Below, in pieces: positions 1-8,064 of a DNA stretch of 64,000 nt (position 1 is the stretch's first letter; each line of letters starts with the position of its first letter). A program made the translations under genes and the position numbers. Location: assembly GCA_947631005.1 (NCBI GenBank), contig CANRJR010000003.1, positions 34,053-98,052 on the forward strand, in the 5' to 3' direction. The notes beneath the pieces were generated by a model. It saw nothing but the letters and a program-made list of their open reading frames with translations. It was not told the DNA's origin and ran no database searches. Origin of the DNA: an uncultured Clostridia bacterium (lineage in GTDB: Bacteria; Bacillota; Clostridia; Christensenellales; Borkfalkiaceae).

Positions 1-1152
1 CCCACGCCCGACCGCAGCGACCGCAACATCTACAACGAGCGCGTTTATACGGGCATCCTCGAAATCACATCGGGTGGGTACGGCTTTTTGCGCACCAAAA
101 ACTGTCAGCCCGTGACGGGGGGCGACGTATTCATTTCCGCGCCCGTCATCCACGCGCTCAAATTGCGGGAGGGCGACTACGTTGCCTGCACCGCCACGCC
201 GCGCCAAAAGAACGAATCGCCCGCGATCAGCGACCTGTTGAGCGTGAACGGCTACAATATCGGCGCGTACGAGAACCGTCCGTCATTCGACGCGCTCACC
301 GCAAAATACGCCTGTGAGAAGATCGCGCTTTCGGAGGGGAGAGACGACCTTTCCCTGCGCGTACTCGACCTGTTTGCGCCCATCGGAAAGGGACAGCGCG
401 CGCTCGTCATCGCGCCGCCCAAGGCGGGAAAAACGACGATTTTGAAGGCGATCGCGCGGTCTATCTCCGAAAATCACCGCGAAATTTCCCTCATCGTGCT
501 TCTCATCGACGAGCGACCCGAAGAGGTGACCGATTTCCGCAACAGCGTGTACGGCGCGGAGATCATTTCTTCCACGTTCGACGAGGGCGCGGAGCATCAT
601 ATCCGCGCGGCGGAACTCGCGCTGGCGCACGCCAAACGCGTGACCGAGCACGGAAAAGACGTGGTGGTGCTGCTCGATTCCATCACCAAACTCACGCGCG
701 CCTACAACAACGCGATGGAGAGCACGGGCAAAACGCTGACGGGCGGGCTCGACGCGGGCGCGTTTGCCGAACCCAAGCGGTTTTTCGGCGCGGCGCGCAA
801 CACCGTCGAGGCGGGGAGTCTCACCATTATCGCTACTGCTCTCGTCGATACGGGAAGCCGCATGGACGACGTCATCTACGAGGAGTTCAAGGGGACGGGC
901 AACTGCGATATTTTCCTCTCCCGCGAGCTCGCGGAACGCAGGATCTTCCCCGCGATCGACATCCGACGTTCGGGGACGCGCAAGGAGGAGCTGCTTCTCA
1001 CCAAAGAGGAACTCGCGGCAGTGTATAAAATGCGCGAGAGGGGACTGACGGAAAACGCGGCGGGATTGCTCGATATGCTCCGCCGCACGCCGAACAATGC
1101 GGACTTTGTCGCCCGTCTGCCCGAATGGATCAAGGTATATAAATTGTCGTGA
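1..1152 (+). CDS. rho: transcription termination factor Rho (5' end outside window)
   Basis: Rho is the hexameric RNA-dependent ATPase that terminates transcription of untranslated RNA. The reading frame is open from base 1, so the real start lies upstream. The first visible residues already belong to the RNA-binding cold-shock-like domain ([17 protein letters not shown]), so a start at the TTG at base 88 would be an artefact. The Walker A motif (APPKAGKTT) lies near base 415, Walker B and the following helix ([16 protein letters not shown]) near 665, and the Q/R-loop region (KRFFGAARN, then [19 protein letters not shown]) from 775 to 905. All are diagnostic of Rho. The stop overlaps the start region of the following ROK kinase, so the two are probably cotranscribed. 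Identification is secure; length cannot be judged. Confidence 0.96.
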   Translation, partial: PTPDRSDRNIYNERVYTGILEITSGGYGFLRTKNCQPVTGGDVFISAPVIHALKLREGDYVACTATPRQKNESPAISDLLSVNGYNIGAYENRPSFDALTAKYACEKIALSEGRDDLSLRVLDLFAPIGKGQRALVIAPPKAGKTTILKAIARSISENHREISLIVLLIDERPEEVTDFRNSVYGAEIISSTFDEGAEHHIRAAELALAHAKRVTEHGKDVVVLLDSITKLTRAYNNAMESTGKTLTGGLDAGAFAEPKRFFGAARNTVEAGSLTIIATALVDTGSRMDDVIYEEFKGTGNCDIFLSRELAERRIFPAIDIRRSGTRKEELLLTKEELAAVYKMRERGLTENAAGLLDMLRRTPNNADFVARLPEWIKVYKLS

Positions 1153-1160
1153 GGGCGGAT

Positions 1161-2108
1161 ATGATTACGATCGGGATCGATCTCGGCGGGATGTCCGCCA
1201 AGGCGGCGTGCCTTGCCGCGGGTACATTGACCGAAAAAGCGCGCGTTGTCACTTCCAAAGAGAAAACGCCCGAAAAGACGGCGAAAGACCTTGCCGCGTT
1301 GGCGCGCGAAGCCGCAGTGCGGGGCGGGATCGCTTTCGATGAAATCGACGCCGTCGGCGTCGGCTCGCCCGGGGTGATCGACGGCGGAGTCGTCGTCCAA
1401 TGGTCGAATTTCGGGTGGAAAGACGTAAAACTCGCCGCGCTTCTCTCGGAAATTTTGAAAAAGCCGACCTTTGTTTTGAACGATGCAAACGCCGCCGCGC
1501 TCGGCGAAGCGAAGTACGGCGCGGGTGTCAAATACGACGATTGCGCGCTCGTGACCATCGGGACGGGCGTGGGAAGCGGGATCGTGCTCGGCGGCAAGCT
1601 GTTCACGGGCTACCGCGGCGCGGGAACGGAGTTGGGACATACCGTGATCCGCGCGGGCGGGCTTCCTTGCCCCTGCGGGCGCAGGGGGTGCTTCGAACAG
1701 TATGCCTCGGCGACCGCGCTGATCCGCAGGACGCGGGAGCGCATGGAGCAAGACCGCGCGTCGCGCTTGTGGGAACTTGCAAAGACGACAAATGACGTAG
1801 ACGGGACGACGGCGTTTCGTGCGGCAAGCATGGGAGACGCCGCCGCGCGGGAGACGCTCGACGGCTATCTCGAAGATCTTGCGGAGGGGATCGCCGATCT
1901 CGTCAATCTGATGCGGCCGCAAGCGGTCATCCTCGGCGGGGGGATCTCGGCGGAGGGGGAAGCACTTTTAGACCCGCTTCGCAAGAAAGTCAACGAAAAA
2001 CTCTATATCCCCGCGGAGCGCGTTCCCTTTCAAATCGTTGCCGCAACGCTCGGGAACGACGCAGGGATCTACGGCGCGGCGCACTATGCGTCGGAATGCG
2101 TAAAATAG
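1161..2108 (+). CDS. ROK family glucokinase-type sugar kinase
   Basis: A cytoplasmic ATP-dependent hexose kinase of the ROK family, most like Gram-positive glucokinase GlcK. The N-terminal phosphate-binding motif (GIDLGGMSAKAA) and the ROK zinc/signature motif (CPCGRRGCFEQYAS, near base 1670) are both present, as are the adenosine-binding glycines (AVILGGGIS) near 1925. The length, about 315 residues, is normal. I take the ATG at 1161 rather than the GTG at 1149 because an AGGG lies six bases upstream of the ATG and the family motif starts immediately after it. It follows rho with almost no gap and ends before a strong terminator. Phosphorylation of N-acetyl sugars cannot be excluded from sequence alone. 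Confidence 0.9.
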   Translation: MITIGIDLGGMSAKAACLAAGTLTEKARVVTSKEKTPEKTAKDLAALAREAAVRGGIAFDEIDAVGVGSPGVIDGGVVVQWSNFGWKDVKLAALLSEILKKPTFVLNDANAAALGEAKYGAGVKYDDCALVTIGTGVGSGIVLGGKLFTGYRGAGTELGHTVIRAGGLPCPCGRRGCFEQYASATALIRRTRERMEQDRASRLWELAKTTNDVDGTTAFRAASMGDAAARETLDGYLEDLAEGIADLVNLMRPQAVILGGGISAEGEALLDPLRKKVNEKLYIPAERVPFQIVAATLGNDAGIYGAAHYASECVK

Positions 2109-2122
2109 CGATATATGTTGCG

Positions 2123-2155
2123 AAAAACGCCATCGGAGACCCCGATGGCGTTTTT
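2123..2155. terminator. bidirectional intrinsic terminator
   Basis: A perfect 14-bp inverted repeat (AAAAACGCCATCGG ... CCGATGGCGTTTTT) with a 5-base loop and T-runs on both strands. It sits between the convergent ROK kinase and the PadR-like gene and can serve both. Confidence 0.9.
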
Positions 2156-2171
2156 GCTGTGTTGCTATTTT

Positions 2172-4310
2172 TCAGCTCTTTTTGGGACGCGTTTGGAGAT
2201 AGTAGCAGATCCCGAAGATCACGATCCCGAAGAAGAAGATGACGGGAACGATGATATAGGTTGCGAGTTGGGAGACGGAGGAGAAGTCGATGCGGATCGC
2301 CAGCGCGAGGATGAGAGCCGCAATGACGAGCAGGGCGTAGATCACGATCACGTTGATAAGGACGGGACCGGGACGCCGCAGCGAACGTTCTCCGTAGCGG
2401 TTGGCATAGGCGAGCCCCGTCACGAGCAGGAGCGCGAGCCCAGCCGCCCAAATAAAGTAGGGGTAGAAGAAAGGAAGTTCGAACTTCTTGCCGACCGCGA
2501 GCGCGATGCTTCCTTCCGCAACGCAGATGAAGAACACGACGATCGCGCTCAAAAACAACGCTTTTCCCTTATGGACGAGGCTGTCGGAGCTCTCTTTTTT
2601 GCGGCGGATGTATGAGCCGCCCGCCGTCGTAATGCGGATGCCGTCGTGCGCCGCCCGCGATTCGAGTTCGTGGAAGTCGATCCCCTCGAGCGATTGCGCG
2701 CGGGCGGTCTCCCGATCCGAACTCTCCGATTGCACCGTGCCGGCGTAGATCTTTTGCACGACCGAACGGTATTCCTCCTCGGGCACGGGAGCGGGCGCAG
2801 GCGCGGGTTCGGGTTGGCGCACCGCGACGGGCTCTTCCGCGGGGGGAGTATAATAGGTATAATCGGTGGCGGCAGGTGCGGGAGCGGGGGGAGTGGAGAC
2901 GAGATCGAGATAATTCTGGTGGATCAACTGCTGTTCGCGTTGACGGAACAACGTCTCCTGTTCGCGCATGATGCGCTGTTCCTGCTCGACCAACTGCTGT
3001 GCGTGTACGCGGCGTTCCTCTTCGAGCTGTTCGTCGCGGCGGCGAAGCATCTCCGCAAAGCGGTTGCGTTCGCTCGTATAGAACAGTTCGCGCTCGTTGA
3101 GTTCGGCTTCGCGCTGTTGCAGTTTTTGCTTTTCCTCGGCTTCGGCTTCCTTGCGCTTGCGCTCTTCCTCGTCGAGCAACCGTCTGCGTTCGGTCTCCTC
3201 TTCGTCGAGCAACCGTCTGCGCTCGGCTTCTTCGGCTTCATACGCCTGTTTGCGCGCCTCGGCTTCCTCTTCAAGGATGCGTCTGCGCTCTTCCTCGCGC
3301 GCCTCTTCCGCCGCGCGGACCGCCTGCGCCGCCGCGGCGTCTTGCAAATGCTCGGTTTTGAGCTTCTCTACCGCGGAACGTTCCTCGGCGATCGCGCGTT
3401 CGCGCTCGGCAAGCTCGCGTTCCCGCCAATCGCGCTCGGTACGCATCGCCTCGTTGCGCATTTGTACTTCTTCGCGGAAACGCTCTTCTTTCCGCTCAAG
3501 CTCGGACTTTTGCGCTTCCAAGGCGGTCTTTTCGTTTTCGTATGCCGTTTTATCCGCTTCCAGCACGCCTTTTTCGTGCTCGACGGTCGCCCGCTGTTCT
3601 TCGAGCGCGGCGTACTTCTGCTCATAATCTTCTGTGAGCGCGGCGGCTTGCTGTTCGTACTGCGCCTTCTGCTCTTCGAGGGCGGCACTCTTCTGCTCGT
3701 ACTCTTCGGTGAGCGCGGCGGCTTGCTGTTCGTATTGCGCCTTTTGCTCTTCGAGGGCGGCACTCTTTTGCTCGTACTCTTCGTTGAGACGGGCGCGCTC
3801 GACGGGATCTTCGTAGACGGGTTCGAACTCTTCCTCCTCTCCGTCGCGGGAGGGGACGCGGGAGGTCGAACCGCGCAAAACGCGCATGTTCACGAGCGTC
3901 GGCGCGGGGTTGCTGAAATCGAAATCCTTGTCCGAGATCAGGCTGTCGATGACGGTGCGGGAGTATTCCCATTCCGATTGATTTTGTTCGGAGATCGTTT
4001 TCCCCTCGTCGGTGAGGGAGAAATACTTTCTGCGCCCGCCGCTGACAGAGCCGCCCCAATACGAGGTGATATACCCGTCCTTTTCCAGCCGTTTGAGCGC
4101 GCTGTAAAGGGAGGGCTGTTTCAGCGTATATTGACCGTGGCTCTTGCGCTCGATCTCGGCGATGATCTCGTAGCCGTACTTATCGCCGTCGTATAGGGAG
4201 CGTAGGATGATGGTATTGATGTGCCCGCGGATGAGGTCGGAACTGATCGACTTTTCGTCGCGTTCGTCCTTTTCCTCCGTCTCTTCGGCGGGAGTGAACT
4301 CTTCGTCCAT
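2172..4310 (-). CDS. PadR-type regulator with long coiled coil and C-terminal membrane helices
   Basis: This 712-residue protein starts at 4310, where AAGGAGG lies eight bases upstream; the longer frame back to 4388 would begin upstream of the promoter. Residues about 25-110 form a PadR-type winged helix (GHINTIILRSLYDGDKYGYE, LKQPSLYSALKRLEKDGYI, GGRRKYFSLTDEGK). Residues about 175-500 are almost pure Glu/Gln/Lys/Arg/Ala coiled coil, including three tandem copies of a 25-residue unit (EEYEQKSAALEEQKAQYEQQ and variants). A Pro/Ala linker follows (about 500-530). The last 140 residues hold about four hydrophobic helices. The layout implies a DNA-binding head tied to the membrane by a long rod. 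Ordinary PadR proteins have 100-200 residues. The signal it senses is unknown. Function of the DNA-binding domain is supported by homology; the membrane anchoring is inferred from hydrophobicity. Confidence 0.85.
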   Translation of the reverse strand: MDEEFTPAEETEEKDERDEKSISSDLIRGHINTIILRSLYDGDKYGYEIIAEIERKSHGQYTLKQPSLYSALKRLEKDGYITSYWGGSVSGGRRKYFSLTDEGKTISEQNQSEWEYSRTVIDSLISDKDFDFSNPAPTLVNMRVLRGSTSRVPSRDGEEEEFEPVYEDPVERARLNEEYEQKSAALEEQKAQYEQQAAALTEEYEQKSAALEEQKAQYEQQAAALTEDYEQKYAALEEQRATVEHEKGVLEADKTAYENEKTALEAQKSELERKEERFREEVQMRNEAMRTERDWRERELAERERAIAEERSAVEKLKTEHLQDAAAAQAVRAAEEAREEERRRILEEEAEARKQAYEAEEAERRRLLDEEETERRRLLDEEERKRKEAEAEEKQKLQQREAELNERELFYTSERNRFAEMLRRRDEQLEEERRVHAQQLVEQEQRIMREQETLFRQREQQLIHQNYLDLVSTPPAPAPAATDYTYYTPPAEEPVAVRQPEPAPAPAPVPEEEYRSVVQKIYAGTVQSESSDRETARAQSLEGIDFHELESRAAHDGIRITTAGGSYIRRKKESSDSLVHKGKALFLSAIVVFFICVAEGSIALAVGKKFELPFFYPYFIWAAGLALLLVTGLAYANRYGERSLRRPGPVLINVIVIYALLVIAALILALAIRIDFSSVSQLATYIIVPVIFFFGIVIFGICYYLQTRPKKS

Positions 4311-4335
4311 TGCCAATCCTCCTTGGTATGACCTT

Positions 4336-4364
4336 ATTATAACGCATTCCGCGCTTTTTGTCAA
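4336..4364 (-). promoter_or_regulatory. sigma-A promoter of the PadR-like gene
   Basis: Reading the minus strand, TTGACA (4364-4359), a 17-base spacer and TATAAT (4341-4336) match the consensus perfectly. The RBS follows at 4324-4318. Confidence 0.85.
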
Positions 4365-4370
4365 TCGTTG

Positions 4371-4398
4371 AAGTACTATGTCTGACATAAAATATTAT
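4371..4398. repeat. near-palindromic intergenic motif, copy A
   Basis: AAGTACTATGTCTGACATAA followed by AT-rich DNA. The core TATGTC-T-GACATA is a perfect inverted repeat. Very similar sequences occur at 14997-15020 and 28859-28887. This copy lies just upstream of the promoter of the PadR-like gene and at the start of the divergent membrane-protein gene, so it could be an operator, but copies B and C are not in promoter positions. Confidence 0.55.
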
Positions 4399-4416
4399 TT
4401 TTTTACCGAATTTTTC

Positions 4417-5399
4417 ATGATAGACCGCCTTTTCGGCATAAAAATATGCGTGGAAGTTTTGTGGGGAAGCGCGGTGATCCTCGGCGGGGCGATCGGCGCG
4501 GGTTTTATTTCGGGCGCGGAACTCGTCCGCTTTTTCCGCAGCGAAACGTTTCTTGCGCCGCTGCTTTGTTCGGCGGCGTTGTTCTTTGCGATGTGCGCCC
4601 TGTTTCTACGGCTCGGCAAACGGTACGGGGGCTATCGCGGCGCGTTGCGCGCGCTGTTCGGGAGAGCTTCTTCCGCCGCGGAGAGCGCGCTCGCTTTGTG
4701 CGCTCTCGCGCCCGCCGCCGCCATGCTCGCGGGGCTCGACGCGCTCTTTCCGAAGGCGAGCCCGCTCTGTTCGCTCGTCGGGCTTGCCGTCTCCGCCGCC
4801 GTGCTCAAATTCGGTACAAAGGGCGTTACATGGCTCAATCTCGTGCTCGTGCCCGTGCTTCTTTGCTTTGTGTTTGTGTACGGAAGCGGGGAAACGGCGT
4901 TTTCCTATCCCGTTTTCGTTTCGGGGAGAGGGTTTGCGGGCGGCGCGGTATATGCGGGGTTGAACGTCTTTTTGATGACGCCGCTTCTGATGGACGCGGG
5001 ATCGCGCATGAAGAGGCCCGTGCTTCCCGCACTGTTTGCCGCCGCCGTCTTTGCGGCGGGCGCGGCGTGCATTCTCGGACGGATCTATCGCGAGGGCGCG
5101 GGCGCGCTCAATGCCGAAATGCCGTTTTTGTACGTCATGCGGGGGAGGACGGTCTTTTCCGTTGCCGTCGCGCTTGCGATCATGACGTCGCTCGTCTCTT
5201 CGCTGTATCCGCTCGTTTCGCTTGCCGCGCGGCTCGGAAGCCGTCTGCCCCGTCCCGATTTGGGAAAAATTGCCGCGGAAGGCGTATTGCTTTCCGCGGC
5301 GTTCGGACTTTCCCGCATGGGGCTTGGGGGGATCGTCGAAAGGTTGTATCCCGTCGAGGGGATCTTGGGGTTATCGCTTTCAGCTTTCTGCGTTTTTGA
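4417..5399 (+). CDS. YkvI-like multi-spanning membrane protein, probably frameshifted at its 3' end
   Basis: A hydrophobic protein with about ten predicted membrane segments. Its beginning (WGSAVILGGAIGAGFISGAE) resembles the first helix of the uncharacterised YkvI family in the APC transporter superfamily. No clear RBS is seen; ATG 4417 and ATG 4378 are both possible. The uninterrupted frame does not stop until 5727, but after about 5370 it encodes a charged, non-membrane tail that is antisense to the ABC permease. One extra G in the GGGG run at 5367-5370 would switch to a frame reading GVIAFSFLRF and stopping at 5399, which gives a plausible last helix and a 20-base convergent overlap. A one-base indel, natural or from sequencing, is the likely cause. 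Substrate unknown. Confidence 0.6.
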
Positions 5400-6186
5400 C
5401 GAGTATCTTCTCCAAAAGCACGACGAGAAAATACATGCCCGCGGCGAGCGCGCAGAGCAGAAAGGTCGCGCTCATCACGAGGTCGAGCTTAAACACCTGC
5501 CCGCCGTACACGATGAGGTATCCGAGCCCCGCCTTGGAGACGATGTATTCGCCCATGATCGAGCCGATCCACGCCATTCCCACGGCAACTTTCAGCATAG
5601 AGATGAAAGCGGCGAGCGAAGAGGGGATTACGAGCTTGCGCAAGATCTGCGTCTTGCGCGCGCCCATCGAACGGAGAAGCAAGATCTTATTCTTATCTGT
5701 GGCGATGAACGCGGAAAGCATGTGTAGGATGGCGACGATAATGCCGACGAGCACCGTCATGAATATGATCGCCTTACTGCCCGTTCCGCACCATATGATG
5801 ATGAGAGGACCGAGCGCGATTTTGGGAAGCGCGTTGAGGACGACGATGTACGGTTCGAGCACGCTCCGCAGGGTGTCGCTCCACCATAGGAGCAGGGCGA
5901 TCCCGCAACCGAGCGTAACGGCGATCGCAAAGCCCACGACCGTTTCGAACAGGGTCACGCCGACGTGATAGAGCAAGTTGTTTTCGCGGTAGAGCGTGAC
6001 GATGGTCTTGGCGATGCGGGAGGGGGAGCTCATGAGAAAGGGGTCGACCCAGCCGCAGGCGGTAACGAGTTCCCAAAGTCCCAAAAGCAGTGCCAAAAGC
6101 CCGATGCGAAGCGACCAGATGAGGCAGAGCCGCAACCTGCGTTTTTTGAGAAAACGCGCATGTTCTTCCGAAAAAGTGTGTTTCAT
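5380..6186 (-). CDS. ABC transporter permease (SsuC/TauC/ThiX type)
   Basis: A 268-residue inner-membrane permease with about six hydrophobic segments. The cytoplasmic coupling region typical of the nitrate/sulfonate/taurine family is visible (LLRSMGARKTQILRKLVIPS). The start at 6186 overlaps the stop of the ATPase gene as ATGA, so the two are translationally coupled. The order substrate-binding protein, ATPase, permease on one strand makes a complete importer. The frame stays open upstream to 6783 but that part is antisense-like shadow of the ATPase gene. Confidence 0.9.
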   Translation of the reverse strand: MKHTFSEEHARFLKKRRLRLCLIWSLRIGLLALLLGLWELVTACGWVDPFLMSSPSRIAKTIVTLYRENNLLYHVGVTLFETVVGFAIAVTLGCGIALLLWWSDTLRSVLEPYIVVLNALPKIALGPLIIIWCGTGSKAIIFMTVLVGIIVAILHMLSAFIATDKNKILLLRSMGARKTQILRKLVIPSSLAAFISMLKVAVGMAWIGSIMGEYIVSKAGLGYLIVYGGQVFKLDLVMSATFLLCALAAGMYFLVVLLEKILVKNAES

Positions 6187-6917
6187 TCGTTGAGCTCCTT
6201 CCATAAGATTTCGAACCAACCCGAAAATCCGTGCGCCTCCCGCCGTTTGAGCGGGTCGTTTTGGGCAAAGTCCATGGTATGGGTGAACGCCACCCGCGCG
6301 GGACGTTTGGTGAGCACGAGCACGCGGTCGGCAAGCGATATGGCTTCCGAAATGTCGTGCGTGATGAGGAGGGCGGTTTTGCCCTCGCCCCGTATGATCC
6401 CCGAAACGTCCGACGTAACGTTGAGCCGCGTTTGATAGTCGAGCGCGGAAAAGGGTTCGTCGAGCAAGAGGATGTCGGGATCGGACGCAAGCGTACGGAT
6501 GAGCGCGGCGCGTTGGCGCATGCCGCCCGAAAGTTGGGGCGGGTAGCTCTGCAAAAAGTCGCCGAGCCCGTATTTTACGGCGAGCTCTCTCGCCTGCGCG
6601 CGGTTCTGCGCCGTATTCTTGCGCTTGATCTCGAGAGGGAGATAGATGTTTTTTTCGATCGTTCGCCACGGGAACAGTTCGTCTTTTTGAAGCATATAGC
6701 CGAAACTTCCGTGGCTTTCCACTTCGCCCGCGGAGGGCTTCAACAGCCCTGCCGCGAGGGAGAGGAGGGTGGTTTTCCCGCACCCGGACGGTCCGATAAT
6801 GGCGACAAATTCGCCCTCTCCGACCGAAAAGGTCAAATTCTTCGCCGCCGTTGTCTCGCCGCGTACGGTGTGGTAGATGAGCGACACATCGTGAAACGCG
6901 AGTATTTGCTTGTTCAT
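6183..6917 (-). CDS. ABC transporter ATP-binding protein (SsuB/TauB/ThiZ type)
   Basis: A 244-residue ATPase with Walker A at residues 42-50 (GPSGCGKTT), the Q-loop near 77 (MLQKDE), the signature LSGGMRQR at 129-136, Walker B at 148-154 (DILLLDEP) and a switch histidine (LLITHD). It energises the permease encoded immediately downstream. The gene starts at 6917, 37 bases after the binding-protein gene. Confidence 0.93.
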   Translation of the reverse strand: MNKQILAFHDVSLIYHTVRGETTAAKNLTFSVGEGEFVAIIGPSGCGKTTLLSLAAGLLKPSAGEVESHGSFGYMLQKDELFPWRTIEKNIYLPLEIKRKNTAQNRAQARELAVKYGLGDFLQSYPPQLSGGMRQRAALIRTLASDPDILLLDEPFSALDYQTRLNVTSDVSGIIRGEGKTALLITHDISEAISLADRVLVLTKRPARVAFTHTMDFAQNDPLKRREAHGFSGWFEILWKELNE

Positions 6918-6954
6918 AACATCCTTCCGTATTTCCGTTGTGGAAATCTATGTG

Positions 6955-7953
6955 TTATTTGAGGGTCGCGTAAACCTTGGCGGCGTAGCCGTTGTCGACC
7001 ACCGCCGAGAAGTCGGCGCGCCGATCGAGTTCGCCCGCGCTTTCGATGATGTCTTGCAACCGCCCGAAGCTCGCTTCGGTCATCTGCATATCGGTCACCC
7101 ACGCGTCGATCTTTTTATAGCTTTGGATGCTCGTCGTGATGGACGCGTAAGAAGTGGATGGGAATTGGCGGTAGAGGTAGGTCGCGATCTCGTCGGCGTC
7201 TTTGGTCTGCGCGAAGTTTACGGCGCGGAGCATGGCGCGGAGGAAGCCCTCCACGACGTCGGTGTGCTTGTCGATCCAGCTGCGCTTGGCGATGTAGCAG
7301 GTGTAGGGAACTTCGCCGCCCGCTTCGCCGACAGCCGCAACGATATAGCCCTTGCCCGCCGCCTGATATTCGGAGGCGAGCGGTTCGAACATCGTGCAAT
7401 ATTCCGCCGTACCCGCTTCGAACGCGCTCGTCATGAGGTTGAACGCCACGTCGAAATTGAGATTGATCTCGTCGTCGGTGAAGCCGTTTTCGCGCAAAAT
7501 GTATTCAAACGTCATGGCGGGAACGCCGCCTTTGCGTCCCGCAAGGACTTCTTTCCCTTTGAGGTCGGTCCATTCAAAGTCGGGCTCTTCGTTGCGGGAG
7601 ACGAGGAACGAGCCGTCGCGCTTGGTGAGCTGACCGAATACGGTGGGCACGTCGCGCGAGCCGCCGAGTTCGACGTAGATAGCTGCTTCCGGACCGCAGA
7701 ATCCGATGTCGGCGTCGCCCGAGAGGACAGCCGCCATAACGGCGTCTGCGCCGCCGCCGTTGGTAAGTTCTATTTTGATGCCCTCTTCCTCGAAATATCC
7801 GAGCGAGTCGGCGAGGTACATGGGCGCATAAAAGACGGAATGGGTCACTTCATTGAGTTTGACGGTGACAAGACCGTCGTTTTTTTCTCCGCAAGCGGAG
7901 AGGGGGAGGAGCGCGAAGATCATCGCTCCGAGGACAGAAAGTAGTTTTTTCAT
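6955..7953 (-). CDS. ABC transporter substrate-binding lipoprotein (NMT1/THI5-like)
   Basis: The 332-residue protein starts with a lipoprotein signal (MKKLLSVLGAMIFALLPLSACG, lipobox LSAC), so the mature form is anchored by Cys to the outside of the membrane. The fold is the NMT1/THI5/SsuA class: THSVFYAPMYLADSLGYF near the N-terminus, then GGGADAVMAAVLSGDADIG. Family members bind thiamine precursors, sulfonates, nitrate or taurine. The short leader leaves no room for a TPP riboswitch, so the ligand stays open. It is first in a three-gene importer operon; GGAGTGA precedes the ATG. Confidence 0.9.
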   Translation of the reverse strand: MKKLLSVLGAMIFALLPLSACGEKNDGLVTVKLNEVTHSVFYAPMYLADSLGYFEEEGIKIELTNGGGADAVMAAVLSGDADIGFCGPEAAIYVELGGSRDVPTVFGQLTKRDGSFLVSRNEEPDFEWTDLKGKEVLAGRKGGVPAMTFEYILRENGFTDDEINLNFDVAFNLMTSAFEAGTAEYCTMFEPLASEYQAAGKGYIVAAVGEAGGEVPYTCYIAKRSWIDKHTDVVEGFLRAMLRAVNFAQTKDADEIATYLYRQFPSTSYASITTSIQSYKKIDAWVTDMQMTEASFGRLQDIIESAGELDRRADFSAVVDNGYAAKVYATLK

Positions 7954-7982
7954 AATTCACTCCGTGAAAAATTTGATAATAT

Positions 7983-8012
7983 ATTCTATGTCGAGGGCGG
8001 ATTTATTGACAA
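7983..8012 (-). promoter_or_regulatory. probable promoter of the ABC importer operon
   Basis: On the minus strand TTGTCA (8012-8007), 18 bases, then TAGAAT (7988-7983). Its -35 element is the reverse face of the valS -35, so the two divergent promoters share the same DNA. Confidence 0.5.
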
Positions 8013-8034
8013 AGCGCGAAAAATGGGATATAAT
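8006..8034 (+). promoter_or_regulatory. sigma-A promoter of valS
   Basis: TTGACA (8006-8011), 17 bases, TATAAT (8029-8034). Transcription would begin near 8041, so the leader is only about 25 bases and contains no T-box. Confidence 0.85.
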
Positions 8035-8064
8035 GGACTCTGTATTTCCCTTGATGGTGGTTCT

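Noticed and set aside
2646..4196. A 516-codon plus-strand frame rich in Leu and Phe.
   Set aside because: Antisense of the Glu/Gln/Lys coiled coil of the PadR-like protein; GAG/CAG codons read as CTC/CTG. Not a membrane protein gene.
7954..8005. TPP riboswitch before the THI5-like binding protein.
   Set aside because: The leader from the predicted start point to the ATG is only about 25 bases, too short for a riboswitch.
8035..8064. T-box leader before valS.
   Set aside because: The -10 element is 30 bases upstream of the start codon, so there is no room.
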